Part shown: piece by piece, positions 50,201 through 62,138 of the stretch
How positions within the stretch are numbered: position 1 is the stretch's first letter
How the letters are laid out: each line of letters begins with the position of its first letter
DNA from: Plectrocnemia conspersa
Taxonomy: Eukaryota > Arthropoda > Insecta > Trichoptera > Polycentropodidae
Reading direction: 5' to 3'
DNA length: 64,000 nt
Assembly: GCA_009617715.1 (NCBI GenBank)
Contig: VTFK01000043.1
Location: 496,001 to 560,000, forward strand
Translations under genes and position numbers: made by a program
The notes under the pieces: generated by a model
The model's input: the letters and a program-made list of their open reading frames with translations, nothing else
The model's database searches: none
Told to the model about the DNA's origin: nothing

Positions 50201-52194
50201 CGGGCTATATTTAAACTATCGCATTTATGTAGTTTTGGCTCATTATTGATTCTTTAAATCTATCATCGAGTTCGTTTTTTAGTTTTAAAATGGCACTCAC
50301 ATATTTTGTCTAATCTGACAAGTTTTGTTATTAATAATTTTATATTATTAATCAACTCAATTAGCATAATTTTATATTTAAATCAGATAAGAATTTTTAA
50401 AATGTGTTAATTCTTCCATGTCTATTTTTCTTATTCCTTTTTTTGTAGTCATTTTTTATTTATTTAAAAATATTATTTGTAATAAAAATACAATTTAATT
50501 TAAAAAAAATAGGTGTATTTGCGTCCTGCAATATTTGTTTACACTCTGATTGCGTAGAGGTGCCATCACTACCTCATTTTATGACAAGCTGTCTTTCAGA
50601 CAATGAATTAAACACGCCAAGCGACACGCATCATATATTGCTAGTTGTGTGATCTAACAGATTTTGTACTGGAAATGTTGTCATCGTTTTTCGTAATGTA
50701 AAGGTTGTTCTGATAGCAGCTATTTTATGCTTTCTAGACTGAATTAAAATTTGCGTTAATTAATCTTTACAGTTTCTCTTAATTGGTTTTATTGCCATTT
50801 TGTAATTTTCGCACACGAGTGACATATGCGTATCTAATGTTAATTGGAAGTGGGGTGGATTTATATCTAATTTACTTCATGCTTTAATGTTTATGTTTTT
50901 TTGTTCTACTGATGAGTCGTCATTGGCTGTAGTCTTAAAACATCAGCAGAAATGAGAGAATATATGTATGAATCCAGCATTTTAGTAAGTGTAGTGTTTT
51001 TAATCGCTTTAAAGTTATCATATTTTTATCATGGTCTATTCGTGCTGATCACTCTATTTTGTACTATGAAAATACGGTTTTATCTAAATCTCTAGCGACC
51101 GCATTTCGTCACGACTAGAATAAGCTTTATCGAGACGATTGCTCACTTGTTCGCCAATGTAGCCATATTTATTTCAAAAAATGAGGAGATGCTTTTATAT
51201 ATTGTTAACATAGATTAAAATAATTATGTATTTATGATACTATTATATAATATATATACTTTAATTTATAAATGTCATTTAATTACTAAGAAGGCAAAAA
51301 TATAGATTGCGTGAAAGATTTACATAAAATATAACTAATAGTGCGAGTATCTTATCGTTATATTTGTATTCATAAAATAATCAGATTAGGTTATAAATCT
51401 GAAAGCATTTTAGATGAGTTGTTTACAGTAAAAATCGACATGAATCGGCTGGTTTGCTTGTAATGGCTCATAATGAATTATTCATCAAATATGCTGACAT
51501 ATAATATATACAACATCACTCTTCATTTTAATGTTTTTTCAGTGGGTTTAATCGAGACTTTTTAGCAAACTCTTGTCTTAATATATATGTATATAATAAT
51601 ATATAATATTATATAAGCATAGTGGCAAGCTAAAGTAAACAACGTTTATTAAAAGAATATTGTAATCGATTGAAACGTAACTTTATTCTATAGATGTTTT
51701 ATGTACTAAAGGCAGTTAAAATTGTATTTTACTATTATTATTTTTTAAATTCCTAATGGATCGTTCTGTAGGGTTCTGAATGGAAACCATATGAGTGTAC
51801 CGAATTTGAATTATCACACAAATTGAGTTAAGCAAATTTGTCGTAGGGGAAAAACGAAGACCAGAAATCGTGCAAACGAAGCATTTGTGTTGGAAAGAAT
51901 TGAAATTACATAAATTTTGCTGATTGCCGACTTTCACATTTGGATAACGTGTATTATTGTATACGTATAGATGGGTGAGAAAAAATCACCTGTAAAGTTC
52001 AACTGATGCTTCATTTCGTACTTATAAATTCCGATCAATGTTCTTTGATTTCCCGGGCTAATAAATATAATAAGTTAAGACTAGTCAATGGATAACCAAT
52101 TGGAAAAAAAGTTACATGAATTAAAATTGGTACATATCAACTTCACCAATAAAAATGTAACCAATTGATTGCAATTTTTATAAACGGCAACATT

Positions 52195-52590
52195 ATCTCA
52201 TTTGAAAATACAGCCTTGGCACTAAACTGCGGTGAAAAGAACATATAAAAAAGAAAAAAATAAGAACTTCAAATAATATATAGAAAGCTATATTGCCTTG
52301 TAAGAAAAAACTCCAAACTATCAATATGCAATAATCAAGATATACAATTAATTCCTTAAACAAGTTTGGGTCTACGGCATGATTAAAATGTTTCAAAATA
52401 GAGTGCTACGAAACATTGTGAATTATTTGTGGTATGTTCGCGATAGAAACATACATCGCCAGTGCTATAAAACTTTTTGCTGCAAACATGAAGCGAGGCT
52501 CCAACTGCACGTCAACATCGAGGCAGCGAGCTCCTCAATATGGACAACTTAAAAAGGCTGAAGTTACCATTACTGAAACTAATTTACTAT
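52195..52590 (+). pseudogene. Jockey-like RT C-terminal fragment
   Basis: Plus-strand pieces, with frame changes: ELQIIYRKLYCLVRKNSKLS (52270-52330; consensus REELNIKYRKMYWLLGRNSKLS), then a broken VWTYG region, then KMFQNRVLRNIVNYLWYVRD (52380-52440; consensus QTFQNKVLR.IVNAPWYVRN). HEARLQLHVNIEAASSS follows near 52490-52535 (consensus H..RL..HVN.EA..LLD). This is the thumb and C-terminal region of a Jockey-type RT, from a different subfamily than the minus-strand copy at 47.5 kb. Confidence 0.78.
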
Positions 52591-55073
52591 TAGTGATTAT
52601 GAACCACTCACTGTTCGATAAAAGTAGCTGAGGAAACGTCTTTGAGAGTAAAAAAGTTTAAAAAATACTGGTAAAGGCAAATAAAATCTTTCAAAATCAT
52701 TTGTTTTGCTGTTAAATTGGTTATTGATGTTACACACTTTTAACGACTGTTCCACAGAAAGCCTGATAGATCAAAATAAAGCTTTAATAAGTGACCATAG
52801 GTAAATAGTTTTATATTATTTGTTAATAAATAAGCTACTCGTGAATTGACTTTAGTTACAGCCTCATTTTCTCTTGCATAAAAATCTGTTTTAATTATTT
52901 TTTTTTCTGAAGGTCGAAAATCGTCTCAATTGATATTGTGTTCTTTTGGTTTATATTTAAAATGTCACATTAAACTACATAAATAGATTGAGCTAACTTT
53001 TTAGGAGCCAGACTACATTTTCTACACAGCGATTATGATTATACTCGTTGCTTATTTTCATTTCTACCTATAATTATAACAAAAATCAACAGAAAGCACA
53101 TTTTTTAAAGACATATATGTATACCTTAAACCGTTTTTGGGCACCCGTATGTAATTCAATATTGTTTCTGTGTAGGCATGTGTATATTCTGGGCGAATCT
53201 CATTATTAAATCATGAAATTAATCAAACGAAAAGCAATTATGACCACCGTACGGAATTTACTTCTCATTTTGAAATGACTTTTCGCCGCGGATGCCGCTA
53301 ATCTTATATTCTGTGTAAGTTTGAGTTTCCTTTACCACGGGTTGTTCACCGAGCAAAATTTATGAAACACGGGCGCCTATGACTCGCATTAAAACGACGA
53401 TTTGCTAATATAATTTTTCCCCTCTGTACTCTAATGCCTAATTATATTAATTATTATTAATGTTTATCGTTCTCTCCAGAGATATTCACATTGTTTATTT
53501 TTGAAATAATTAAGTTAAGTAGAATTCCCGGGAACTATTTATATTTTTATGAATAGACATTCGTTATCTATGACAAAACGTTCTGCTTCTTTAATGTTCG
53601 TTCTTTCGTTAATGATTCTTGTTATTTCTTTAGTGCTATACTGGCTCGTTATCGCTACTTTATTTTGTAGTAGGCCTGTTTTTCTGCCTAACTTTTTCCA
53701 CAATCGACTAAACTATTTAAATTATACAAATTCAACATTATAATACGTCACCTATTTATCGCATTCAAAGCTACGCGTGACATTAATGGATTAGATGTGC
53801 CGAAAAATGTCTTTAAAACATCGTTCCAACCTTTTCGATATAATATTATAGAGCACAAAGATAGATTCTGATAATATGCTGTTTGTTGCAAATGTACAAG
53901 CTCGAATATCAACCATAAATATAAGACAATTGTAACTATAAATTCATCGTGAATTCGACAGCTTAAAGTTGAAATTAAATGCTTCTAACTTTCAAAAGTT
54001 GTACACTAGGGAACTGAACTCTTATGACAGAAACTCAAATGAAAAGCCAAATACCACAAGTAGAGAACAGTGAATTAAGTTTCTTTTTTTCATGTTGAAA
54101 CTAACATAAATATGTTCATTTAGCCTGTTATGTTGGCAAGTCGTTGAATGCATTACAAAAAGCAAATTTCTCGTTTATAATATTATATTACAGATATGAA
54201 TAAATTTTTGGTGTTATTTTACCAATAGCAAATTTTAATAAAACACTCTGAATAAGATTAAAGCGCAGTATTAAATTATTATATTATACACATATTTCGA
54301 GTGGCTTTATAAATAAATTATTATTAAGCAATTATTTGTGTTATAATATAAAATATATGTTTTCTTCAGCTGGAATTTTTGGTATATATCATATTACTAA
54401 TGAACGATATAAATTGTTATAAAATAGATTTGAGATTTCTAAGCCATTTAAAACAAATATAAAAATGATAAAATGCCACAACAAAAATAAGCTTTATAAT
54501 TATTATTTTGTAAGTTAATCTTTGAAAAGGAAAATACTTTTTGGTCACTTCTTTGGTATTTGCGTAGTGGTTGATTATATTTAAAAGCATTGATTTATTT
54601 TTATTTTTTTTGCCGTTTTCAATATATTCTGTTAATCGCTTCAAAAAAAAAACATTGCTGAACTATTGTCTTTCAGTACTTTTGACCAGCCCGCTAAAAC
54701 GCAATATTTTACACGTGCAAAAAACAAAAAAATACATTAAATTCAATTTTGCAATATTAAATTTATTATATTTTTAAATAAATTGCAACGCGGCAATTAT
54801 AAGTTATGGCTAAGAAAATAACAAAAACATATTTCTTTACTTACATATGTATATTTATTAAATTTTCTGTGTATTTGTGTATCATGATATTGTAAATCTT
54901 TCTAAACGTTGTGTTCATTTAAAATATAAATATACAAAAAATAGGTTGAAAACGCGAAAGCTTAGCCATTTCTGGTATATAAGTTATAATTTTATATAAT
55001 CTTACATTTGTTTAGAGCATTGACTTATATGTAGCTGTAATGGCATGTAATGTAAAAAACTATTTTTTTCTAG

Positions 55074-55171
55074 ATATCGAGTCAGTCAAGACGTACAGCT
55101 TAGAAGTTATACCTAAGAGCAGCAATAGCGATTGCTACTCGAAACACTGCGATGCATACGATATTAATCCG
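55074..55171 (+). CDS. FN3-like surface protein, exon 3
   Basis: Bounded by TTCTAG|ATATCG and CCG|GTAAGT, phase 1 in and phase 0 out. With the last base of exon 2 it encodes 33 residues starting DIESVKTYSLEVIPKSS. SVKTYSLEV is the strand C pattern of an FN3 domain (..Y.LEV). It is followed by two cysteines in DCYSKHCDAYDINP, which may form a disulphide, as in some insect receptor FN3 domains. The product would continue in frame after 55172, but I recognise no matching exon before the window ends. The neighbouring candidate exon at 56459 has its own Met and no clear acceptor, so I do not join them. Confidence 0.65.
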
Positions 55172-55202
55172 GTAAGTCTTTTATGATTACTTATAATTAT
55201 AA

Positions 55203-55840
55203 TAGCACCCCAAAAAAATATGAATGAAAAATTGATTGAAGTAGTTTATTTAAAGCTTATTTTTAATATTTAGTAGGCCCACCCTTAGCATTAATTACAG
55301 CTGCAACACTTTTTGGCATATTATCAAATAATGACTTGGGTGGACAGAGACAATTTTTTTCATTCCATCTGCATTTTTCCTCGCAGCTCAGTTTTGGATA
55401 TGCAATTGTATTGGGCAACCTTTCCTTTTGATTTTTCCCATAAATTCTTTATAGGATTTAGGTCTGGTGACTAGTAAGTCCTTCTAGAAGTACCAAACCC
55501 TTTGACGCAAATTAGCAAAGTATGACATGGAGCGTTTTCTTGCTGAAATTGGATGGTAGCGTGGTCTGTGCTTAAATATTTTTCAGTAAAAATCCATTAA
55601 AGTGTATTCCAACAATAACTAATTTTGATTTAAATTTACCTTAAAGATGGATTCATAGGACCACATGACTTTCGCTTAATATTCAGATGTCCAATATCGG
55701 TGTTTTCAGGCCCACTCTAACCATCGAGTTTTATTTATTTCTGAAAGCCACGGTTAATGTCGGTCTTTATCATTGAGCTTTTTTCTCACCATCTACGTAG
55801 CTATAGATGGCCCTTTTTGGACAGCATGTCGTGAAAAAAT
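55203..55840 (-). pseudogene. Tc1/mariner transposase, inactive
   Basis: Minus-strand order: INKTRWLEWA near 55735-55705, RYWTSEY then KVMWSYESIFKVN near 55700-55635 (consensus WSDES), QENAPCHT near 55540-55515 (consensus QDNAPCHT), SPDLNPIKNLWEKSKGKV near 55480-55425 (consensus SPDLNPIENLW), and FDNMPKSVAAVINAKGGPTKY (in part) near 55330-55275. All three catalytic acidic positions are replaced (D to Y, D to E, E to K), besides stops. A possible terminal repeat AGCACCCCAAAAAAATATG lies at 55203. It sits in the intron following exon 3 of the FN3-like gene. Confidence 0.85.
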
Positions 55841-56458
55841 AATGTGATTATTATTTTCTGATAAATTCAGTAAATAAAATTCAATATGCGAATGCAATTT
55901 TTTTGGCACTTTTTAAATGTTCCTATAATATTCAAAATAAATTATTAAATAAAAAATATATTTTTTTATATAATTGTTCTAAGCCGCTTTCTGACGGGCA
56001 TATTTTAAAATCAAACATTCTATGCTAAAATTTGTACTCTGTAAATCGTATCGCTTTGTATGAACGGTGTATATAATAATACACGTAAACAAAGGAAATA
56101 TATTTAATTATAATAGTAAAAATAAAAATTTAATTTGCTCCATTGCTTTCTGAGCCACCGGTAATGCGTTCTGTTGTTTCGACCAATGAAAAATAAGCAT
56201 TCAAATATAAAACAAAATGGCTGACATCGACATGACAACAGTTTTAAATAATTATTATTTATAACAAAATTTTGCTACGCGACAATAGTTTTCATTAATT
56301 CGTCATGTGCGTTGTTCGATTTGACTGAATATAAATAATCGGATTGTAAATTAACTAAGTGTGTTATAACTATAAAAATTAAATATATACATAATCTGTT
56401 AAGGATTAGAAGAATATATTGATTAAACTAGATAACCAATCATAAAACAATCTTCATA

Positions 56459-56508
56459 ATGAAATCTTCGAATTTTGAATTCCCGTCGACGTACTCCGGT
56501 TCCGAAAA
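56459..56508 (+). CDS. Candidate first coding exon of an unrecognised gene
   Basis: ATG in AATG context opens 16 codons (MKSSNFEFPSTYSGSE) plus two bases, ending GAAAA|GTGAGT at 56509. The codon use is not AT-driven. Reading through the donor gives an immediate stop (AAG TGA), so splicing is required. The open frame at 56693 completes the split codon as Lys and continues for 65 codons. The product family is not recognised. Confidence 0.45.
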
Positions 56509-56692
56509 GTGAGTTTTTCCTTTTTAAATACATAAACATTATCATTGCTTCCGATTTAATGCACATTTACGTTAGATTTAACTGAACCATGTACATTTTA
56601 AGCGTATACATGTAATATATACTTGATTGAGGTTAATGTCGATCAAACCATATAAATGTTAATAAAACATATTTTTTATCTATTGATATTTG

Positions 56693-56888
56693 GGGATACT
56701 ATCTTTCACGACGATCGCGTGACAATGATTGTGGCGCAGTCGGTTATTTAGCTGAAGAAGCTTGGTTACAGCAAAATAAATTAAAACCATTATTGCAGCA
56801 AAATTCCGTTCCGAGCGATGACTCGCAATATATTATACATATGTGTAGTGATTATAAATGGAATAATTGCCAGCCAAAATATCTAAGG
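56693..56888 (+). CDS. Candidate second coding exon, unrecognised product
   Basis: The frame is open for 65 codons, starts GYYLSRRSRDNDCGAVGYLA and includes EEAWLQQNKLKPLLQQNS and YIIHMCSDYKWNNCQPKYLR, ending AGG|GTGGGT in phase 0. Balanced residue use and exact donor-bounded phase argue for real coding sequence. Three Cys and a YKWNNC motif are visible; there is no signal or membrane segment. The problem is the 5' border: no AG occurs in the upstream pyrimidine-rich stretch, and the in-phase border is TTTG|GGG (TG at 56691-56692). Either a rare GT-TG intron, a mutated acceptor in a decaying gene, or a sequence error is implied. Later exons would lie beyond what I can recognise. Confidence 0.5.
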
Positions 56889-59800
56889 GTGGGTTATTTT
56901 TAATTCCAATGTGGAAAAATATGTATACGTCATGGTTTTTAATCAATTTTTGTTCTGTGCCATAATTCCTCTTTCGGAATAGCCAAATTCAAGACATTCA
57001 TAGTGGGTAAAATGTAACTTTTTGTTTACACTAATAGGAGATTTTTTATTATTACTACCATTGTAATATGTTTAATTAACTTTGGTATGTATACCTTTAA
57101 TTGCCATATCGCTGCTGTTTGTCTTTTAATATTTGCTCCTAAAAAGTCAATAGTATTTTTGATAGAATAAACGTGATATATTATTCATAAAGCCAAACAC
57201 TTATTGGCACACTCATAATTCAAAGTTTTGATTATATTGTCTATAATTTCAAGTGCTACATTATTTTGAATCATCTTCAATTACCCTTTTTAAGAAAAAT
57301 GCTGTGATTATAACATATTTCACTGTTTATTTGATTGCACTGAATGGCGCGCGGTGAGCACTTGACAGTTGACAAAAGAGTTAGCATATGTAAGCAAATT
57401 TGCAAATTTGTTGGGACTGTTTTTGCCGGGAATTCCTGGGAATTATCGTATACATTATTAATTACTATTCCATAATATGTACTTAGTATATTCTCAAATA
57501 TCAATATAATTGTGAGTACTATTCTTAAGGATTTCTAATTATGAATAAAATTATATAGAGCATCGTTAACGTTATAACAAACCAGAACGTTTCGACTTAC
57601 GTTGCCTTTTTTAAAACACGCAAATATTCCCCGAACGAAAAGACGACCTAAAATATTCACGATTAACTCTCGAAATAAGTAACTCACATGTATTTTTAAT
57701 GAAGTACAACGACTTTCTTGTAGTAAAATATAACTACGTATATTAAAAATGAATTTTCTTTTGTTCACTTTCATATCTAATAAATTTTGAAGGCATCGTA
57801 CATACATAAGTATAAAATTTACTTCTAAGAACTTATTATTAAATTGTTTTTCAAACATAATTCGTTATCTTTGCTATCTTAAATTTGTAAAGTAATTACA
57901 GAAATCAATTGTATATAATAAGAAAATCATATAAATATAATATTAATTTTGATTTTAAAATTTAAAAAAGTTTAGAAACACTGATTACAATATGTTTTAT
58001 TTTATGGATATTTAACAAATTCTTTTTCTTATTTATGTTGTCTAATGGTTATTCAAATACTATGACCTACGTAATCTTCTATCTTTGAATTATTTAAATG
58101 GTTTTTATTGCCATAAGAGCCCTTGATATTTAAAAGCATGTGGTTATTTGCATCTACCGTAGATTAATTTTATCGCCTATTTGAACCTACTGTAAGTACG
58201 AATTATTTGCTATTTGCAGTTTTGCACCTATATACATATATTTAGTAGTAAATTTGTCTATTATTTTGGTATTGTTGTGTAATATTTAAATACACTTATA
58301 AATACAATGGTGTCGCAAGTCTTATTTTTTTTTTAAATCAAGACGTATAAATGAGATTTAAATAATATGCTATTCTATAATGTCCGTGTAATCAATATGA
58401 CAGTTGCGAAACGTCCATTTGCTGTTCAAACATAAACCTAACCTAAACGAAATAATCTAATGGAAGCTTAAAAATTTGGATTTGAACAGCAAATGGGTGT
58501 TTTGCAACTGTTACAGTGTAGTAATATTTTTAGTAATATGAATATTATTTTACTTACTAGGCCAATTAAATTATATCAAACATTTATTTTATAATTCCAC
58601 CGGTGAATATTAATAAAACTGTATTTATTCACTGTGCGGATGATTTGTCCTATAATTATTTTTTAAAACAAAATTAGCTAGTAGAATTCATGATTTAACA
58701 AGTTTTGTTCATTAGTTTAAAACCAGTAGATGCAAATAACCAACAACTCGAACATACAATAAGTGCAAATAGCCACATTTTATTTAAAATGCGTGTATTT
58801 AATTATTTATTTATGGATCATGTACAAAAAAATAGTACAAAATAAACAACTGAAAATATTTTTATCATATATGTATAGCTATATATTATATATACAATGT
58901 TTAAAAATATATTGATAAAATTCTATTTTTATTATATTGTGCAAAATTAAACATTGTAAATCACGTTTTATAATTAAGCTTATGTATGCATTAGTTATTT
59001 TCCTATCTTGGATGATGGATCGATCCTATTTTTTTTTCTTAAGTTATGATTTCGTGTATCTTTGAAGAATTAATTGAAATGAAATACGCCGGCTTATGAA
59101 TTAGAGAAAAACTGCTAATAAAAGTTTGAGTCAAAACGCGTGGCTATGTTAGTAGACTGGATGAAAGAACGTTTACGTTATGCGAATATTTCAGATACTG
59201 ACTAACGGCAGCTAATTTAGACAGTGTAGAAAACAAAGTAGAATAAGCATTAAAGACTCGTTTGCATAATTACAAGCGTATTTCTGGGAATCTAACAATT
59301 GAGTCATTATGTTGTTGATAATAAAAAAATGATATCTGATTAAAATTTTGATTTATCTTTGGTAAATCCTATTATATTGTGTTCGAGATTGAATTGGTAC
59401 GAAAATGAATATGATAATCACGTCGACTATATTCTGTTTCCTTTTAAGCTAAATCGTTTATTATTCGTAACCCTGATGGGAAAGCATAATGAGGATGGAT
59501 GTTCCAATTATTAACAATATGTTCGTCATTTAAAACGTAACAACATTAAATGTTTTTTAAAAAAAAGAACATGAAGCATTATTAATATTTTTTAAATCAT
59601 TCGTTTTGCTTTTCAATTAATTAATTACATTTTAATTATAAATTATAAATTTATTACTCTAATATTGACCTCAAAATTATTGCAGTGTCTTAATATTATT
59701 TTTCACATAAATATCACATAGTACACAGTTATTAATATTGTCAATATATAATATCTAGTATTAGAGGTATAATAAAATAAAACGTCTATATGTTCAATAT

Positions 59801-59920
59801 TTGGAAATATATTTTTATTTTCATTACCTCCACAATTTCTTAGATCTCTACAATATTTACTATCTTTGATATATTTAAAATATAAACCATGCTATTTTTA
59901 AACATTAGTGTTTTACTGTG
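56889..59920. other. AT-rich stretch, downstream of the candidate exons
   Basis: Apart from the hairpin at 58397-58515 no feature is recognised. The 107-residue minus ORF at 57535-57858 shows no motif. A CpG-containing patch at 57340-57365 is short. Confidence 0.35.
58397..58515. ncRNA. Long hairpin, possible pre-miRNA or small MITE
   Basis: The arms ATGACAGTTGCGAAACGTCC...GCTGTTCAAA (58397-58430) and TTTGAACAGCAAATGG...GCAACTGTTACA (58481-58515) pair over about 34 bases with few bulges, around a 50-base loop. Length and pairing are in the range of insect miRNA precursors, but an inverted-repeat transposon remnant fits equally well. Confidence 0.4.
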
Positions 59921-60075
59921 TATGAGGTCGGAATAGCTTAGTCCGTAAGATCTACTCAGAGGTCATAAGTTCGGCAGCAGACTCGAATTTTTATTTATAA
60001 AAATATGCTATTAATAAAAACTGGCCACAGCTACAAAGTGACATATGTTAATTATACATTAAAATACACATAATA
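59921..60075 (+). repeat. tRNA-derived SINE, copy 2
   Basis: The head has an A-box-like TAGCTTAGTCCGTAAG and a weakened B box (AGTTCGGCAGC). The body has ATTTTTATTTATAAA, AAAACTGGCCACAGCT and AAGTGACATA, matching the minus-strand copy at 18835-19008. Confidence 0.75.
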
Positions 60076-60559
60076 ATTTGTAATTAGTTATATAGATGTC
60101 ACCGATTCCTAGACTGAAAAGTCTGGTGTTTAATACTTACTTGTAGGTATTCATTTTGTCTGATTGACTTAAACCTAGCTGGATTTTGACATTGCTTAAC
60201 ATTCTGATTTAATCCATTTATTGGATAGTTCAATTGCTAAACCGACATATATTTATTAAATTTTTAATTAAAGCATTTTTGTGCAACGAATTCAAGCGAA
60301 ATTTTTGAAGTCTAGTGTTTCAGTAATTGTATAAAACAAATGGGATGTGTTGATGTTTAACACTCAAACGAAAGCAATTACGCAGTCGTAAAAGCCATTT
60401 GAAAAAAATTATCTCAATATTATTTCATATATTAGAGAATTAAACCAAGCAGTTTTACTCAAAAAAAAATTTTTTAAGTCCACGTTTTGCATCGGTATAA
60501 TAAATAGCACTGACCAAACAGCATTTTACAAATTAAATTCTGGTCTGAAGATGTTAATG
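60076..60559. other. Non-coding stretch
   Basis: Nothing recognised. Confidence 0.35.
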
Positions 60560-61060
60560 CTTGTTTGAAAAAACCAGCTTTAAATTTTAAAAACTTATTT
60601 CTAGCTATTTTGATGCGAACTTTAATCTTTTGATCAGATTACATTTCGTCATTTACCCAACCACCCAGATATTAAAAATGTTTCGCCCTCACAATTCTAT
60701 CTTGGTATAATAATAAGCTTACCGGGCCCACGGGGAGCTTCCGTTTTATCAATGTTTAATCGTAGGCATTCATTTAAGCATTATTTATACAGGGATCTTT
60801 AAAAGTCGTCAACGGTCTCAGTAAATATTGTTGTGTCATCAGCATAACATATATTGTTAATTATCTCCCTATCAATTTTATTCCTTTTTGTTTTTGAAGT
60901 CTTTTTTTTTTATTATAAAAAAAAGAGCAAAAGAAAGAATTCATCATTGTCTCACACCTCTCTGTATTGAAATATTTTTGGTTTGACGTTTATTACTGCT
61001 CATTAATTACAATACAGATTTTTTGAGAATACTCATAGGCCAACAGAACTTAGGTCCTCT
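60560..61060 (-). pseudogene. Non-LTR reverse transcriptase with intact YADD motif
   Basis: Minus-strand order: SIQRGVRQ near 60985-60960, broken ILSFALFF (consensus RGVRQGCILSPLLF), then IDREIINNICYADDTTIFTE near 60885-60820, TVDDFXRSLYKXCLNECLRL and NIDKTEA near 60755. The catalytic YADD pair is intact. The RGVRQGC..S signature and NNI.YADDT...E point to the CR1/RTE/Jockey end of non-LTR RTs, distinct from the YAED copy at 48 kb. It is broken by stops, an A-rich expansion (60900-60925), and the tandem duplication that begins at 60941. Confidence 0.75.
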
Positions 61061-61859
61061 ATAAGATTATCATGTTTTACGCAATTTAATGATTTTATTA
61101 TGTATGGTCCCGTTTTTTGGTTCTCATTTGTTGTGGCTTCTCCCCAAATAACGATTTTATTTAAATTAATGCAAATATTTCCCTAATAAACAATATTAAA
61201 AATACTGCTTTTAATATATTTTCAATATATAATATAGCAATTAATGTTAATTTTCAATGGTCCCAATTATTTACAATATGTATTTGGTAAATTAGTAATA
61301 TAATATATAATAAATGTGTAATACAAACATATTTTTTTTGTGTTATTTTGTGTTCCATATTATGGCTGAAACGATTAATTTATTACTACCCGCCGTCTTC
61401 ATCATTGTCTCACACCTCTCTGTATTGAAATATTTTTGGTTTGACGTTTATTACTGCTCATTAATTACAATACAGATTTTTTGAGAATACTCATAGGCCA
61501 ACAGAACTTAGGTCCTCTATAAGATTATCATGTTTTACGCAATTTAATGATTTTTTATTATGTATGGTCCCGTTTTTTGGTTCTCATTTGTTGTGGCTTC
61601 TCCCCAAATAACGATTTTATTTAAATTAATGCAAATATTTCCCTAATAAACAATATTAAAAATACTGCTTTTAATATATTTTCAATATATAATATAGCAA
61701 TTAATGTTAATTTTCAATGGTCCCAATTATTTACAATATGTATTTGGTAAATTAGTAATATAATATATAATAAATGTGTAATACAAAACATATTTTTTTT
61801 GTGTTATTTTGTGTTCCATATTATGGCTGAAACGATTAATTTATTACTACCCGCCGTCT
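60941..61859. repeat. Near-identical tandem duplication, two units of about 460 bp
   Basis: Unit 1 spans 60941-61398 and unit 2 spans 61399-61859. Both begin TCATCATTGTCTCACACCTC and end with CTACCCGCCGTCT. I see only small length differences: two extra T in GATTTT(TT)ATTATG and one extra A in ACAAA(A)CAT in unit 2. The duplicated sequence contains the upstream portion of the RT remnant. The near identity implies a very recent duplication or an assembly artefact. Confidence 0.93.
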
Positions 61860-62138
61860 TCACATTCGCCTGCTTGCAATCGTTTCGAAGGGAGAAAATT
61901 AGAGTGTTATATTGACAAAAGTTGCCAAGGCGATATCATAAAATTAGTAATGCGAGGGCTGAGAAGCACACCCTTAGTCGCAATCTTTGAAACCATTTTC
62001 ACAGGAGATTTCATTCGACCTAACATATTATGTTTATGCGTATTTTATTACGTCACGTCACAGAAACGACGCCGCGAAGCTTATTTGAATCGAATATATA
62101 ATACATATCGAAGTTTGTCTTTATTCGTGTTGAAGTAA
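61860..62138 (+). other. GC-moderate segment with open frame, unrecognised
   Basis: The plus frame that begins in the duplicated unit (61809) stays open to 62138. From 61860 on it includes RFEGRKLECYIDKSC and LRSTPLVAIFETIFTG. The composition is richer in GC than the flanks. I recognise no domain and see no clear splice sites; it might be an element-derived ORF. Confidence 0.25.

Larger units (their letters stand above)
45875..55073. other. Second intron of the FN3-like gene, about 9.2 kb
   Basis: GT at 45875 and AG at 55072-55073 bound it. It hosts the repeat and ORF at 46.6-46.96 kb, the Jockey-like and Penelope-like remnants at 47.5-49.3 kb, the GC block at 49.8-50.2 kb and the plus-strand RT remnant at 52.2-52.6 kb. 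An additional small exon could hide in it. The stretches 50200-52190 and 52600-55070 show nothing recognisable except a GC-moderate patch at 53215-53400. Confidence 0.45.

Noticed and set aside
56459..56888. Joining these exons to the FN3-like gene
   Set aside because: The first has its own Met and only a weak ACTAG acceptor upstream; the sequence has no FN3 character, so I kept it as a separate candidate.
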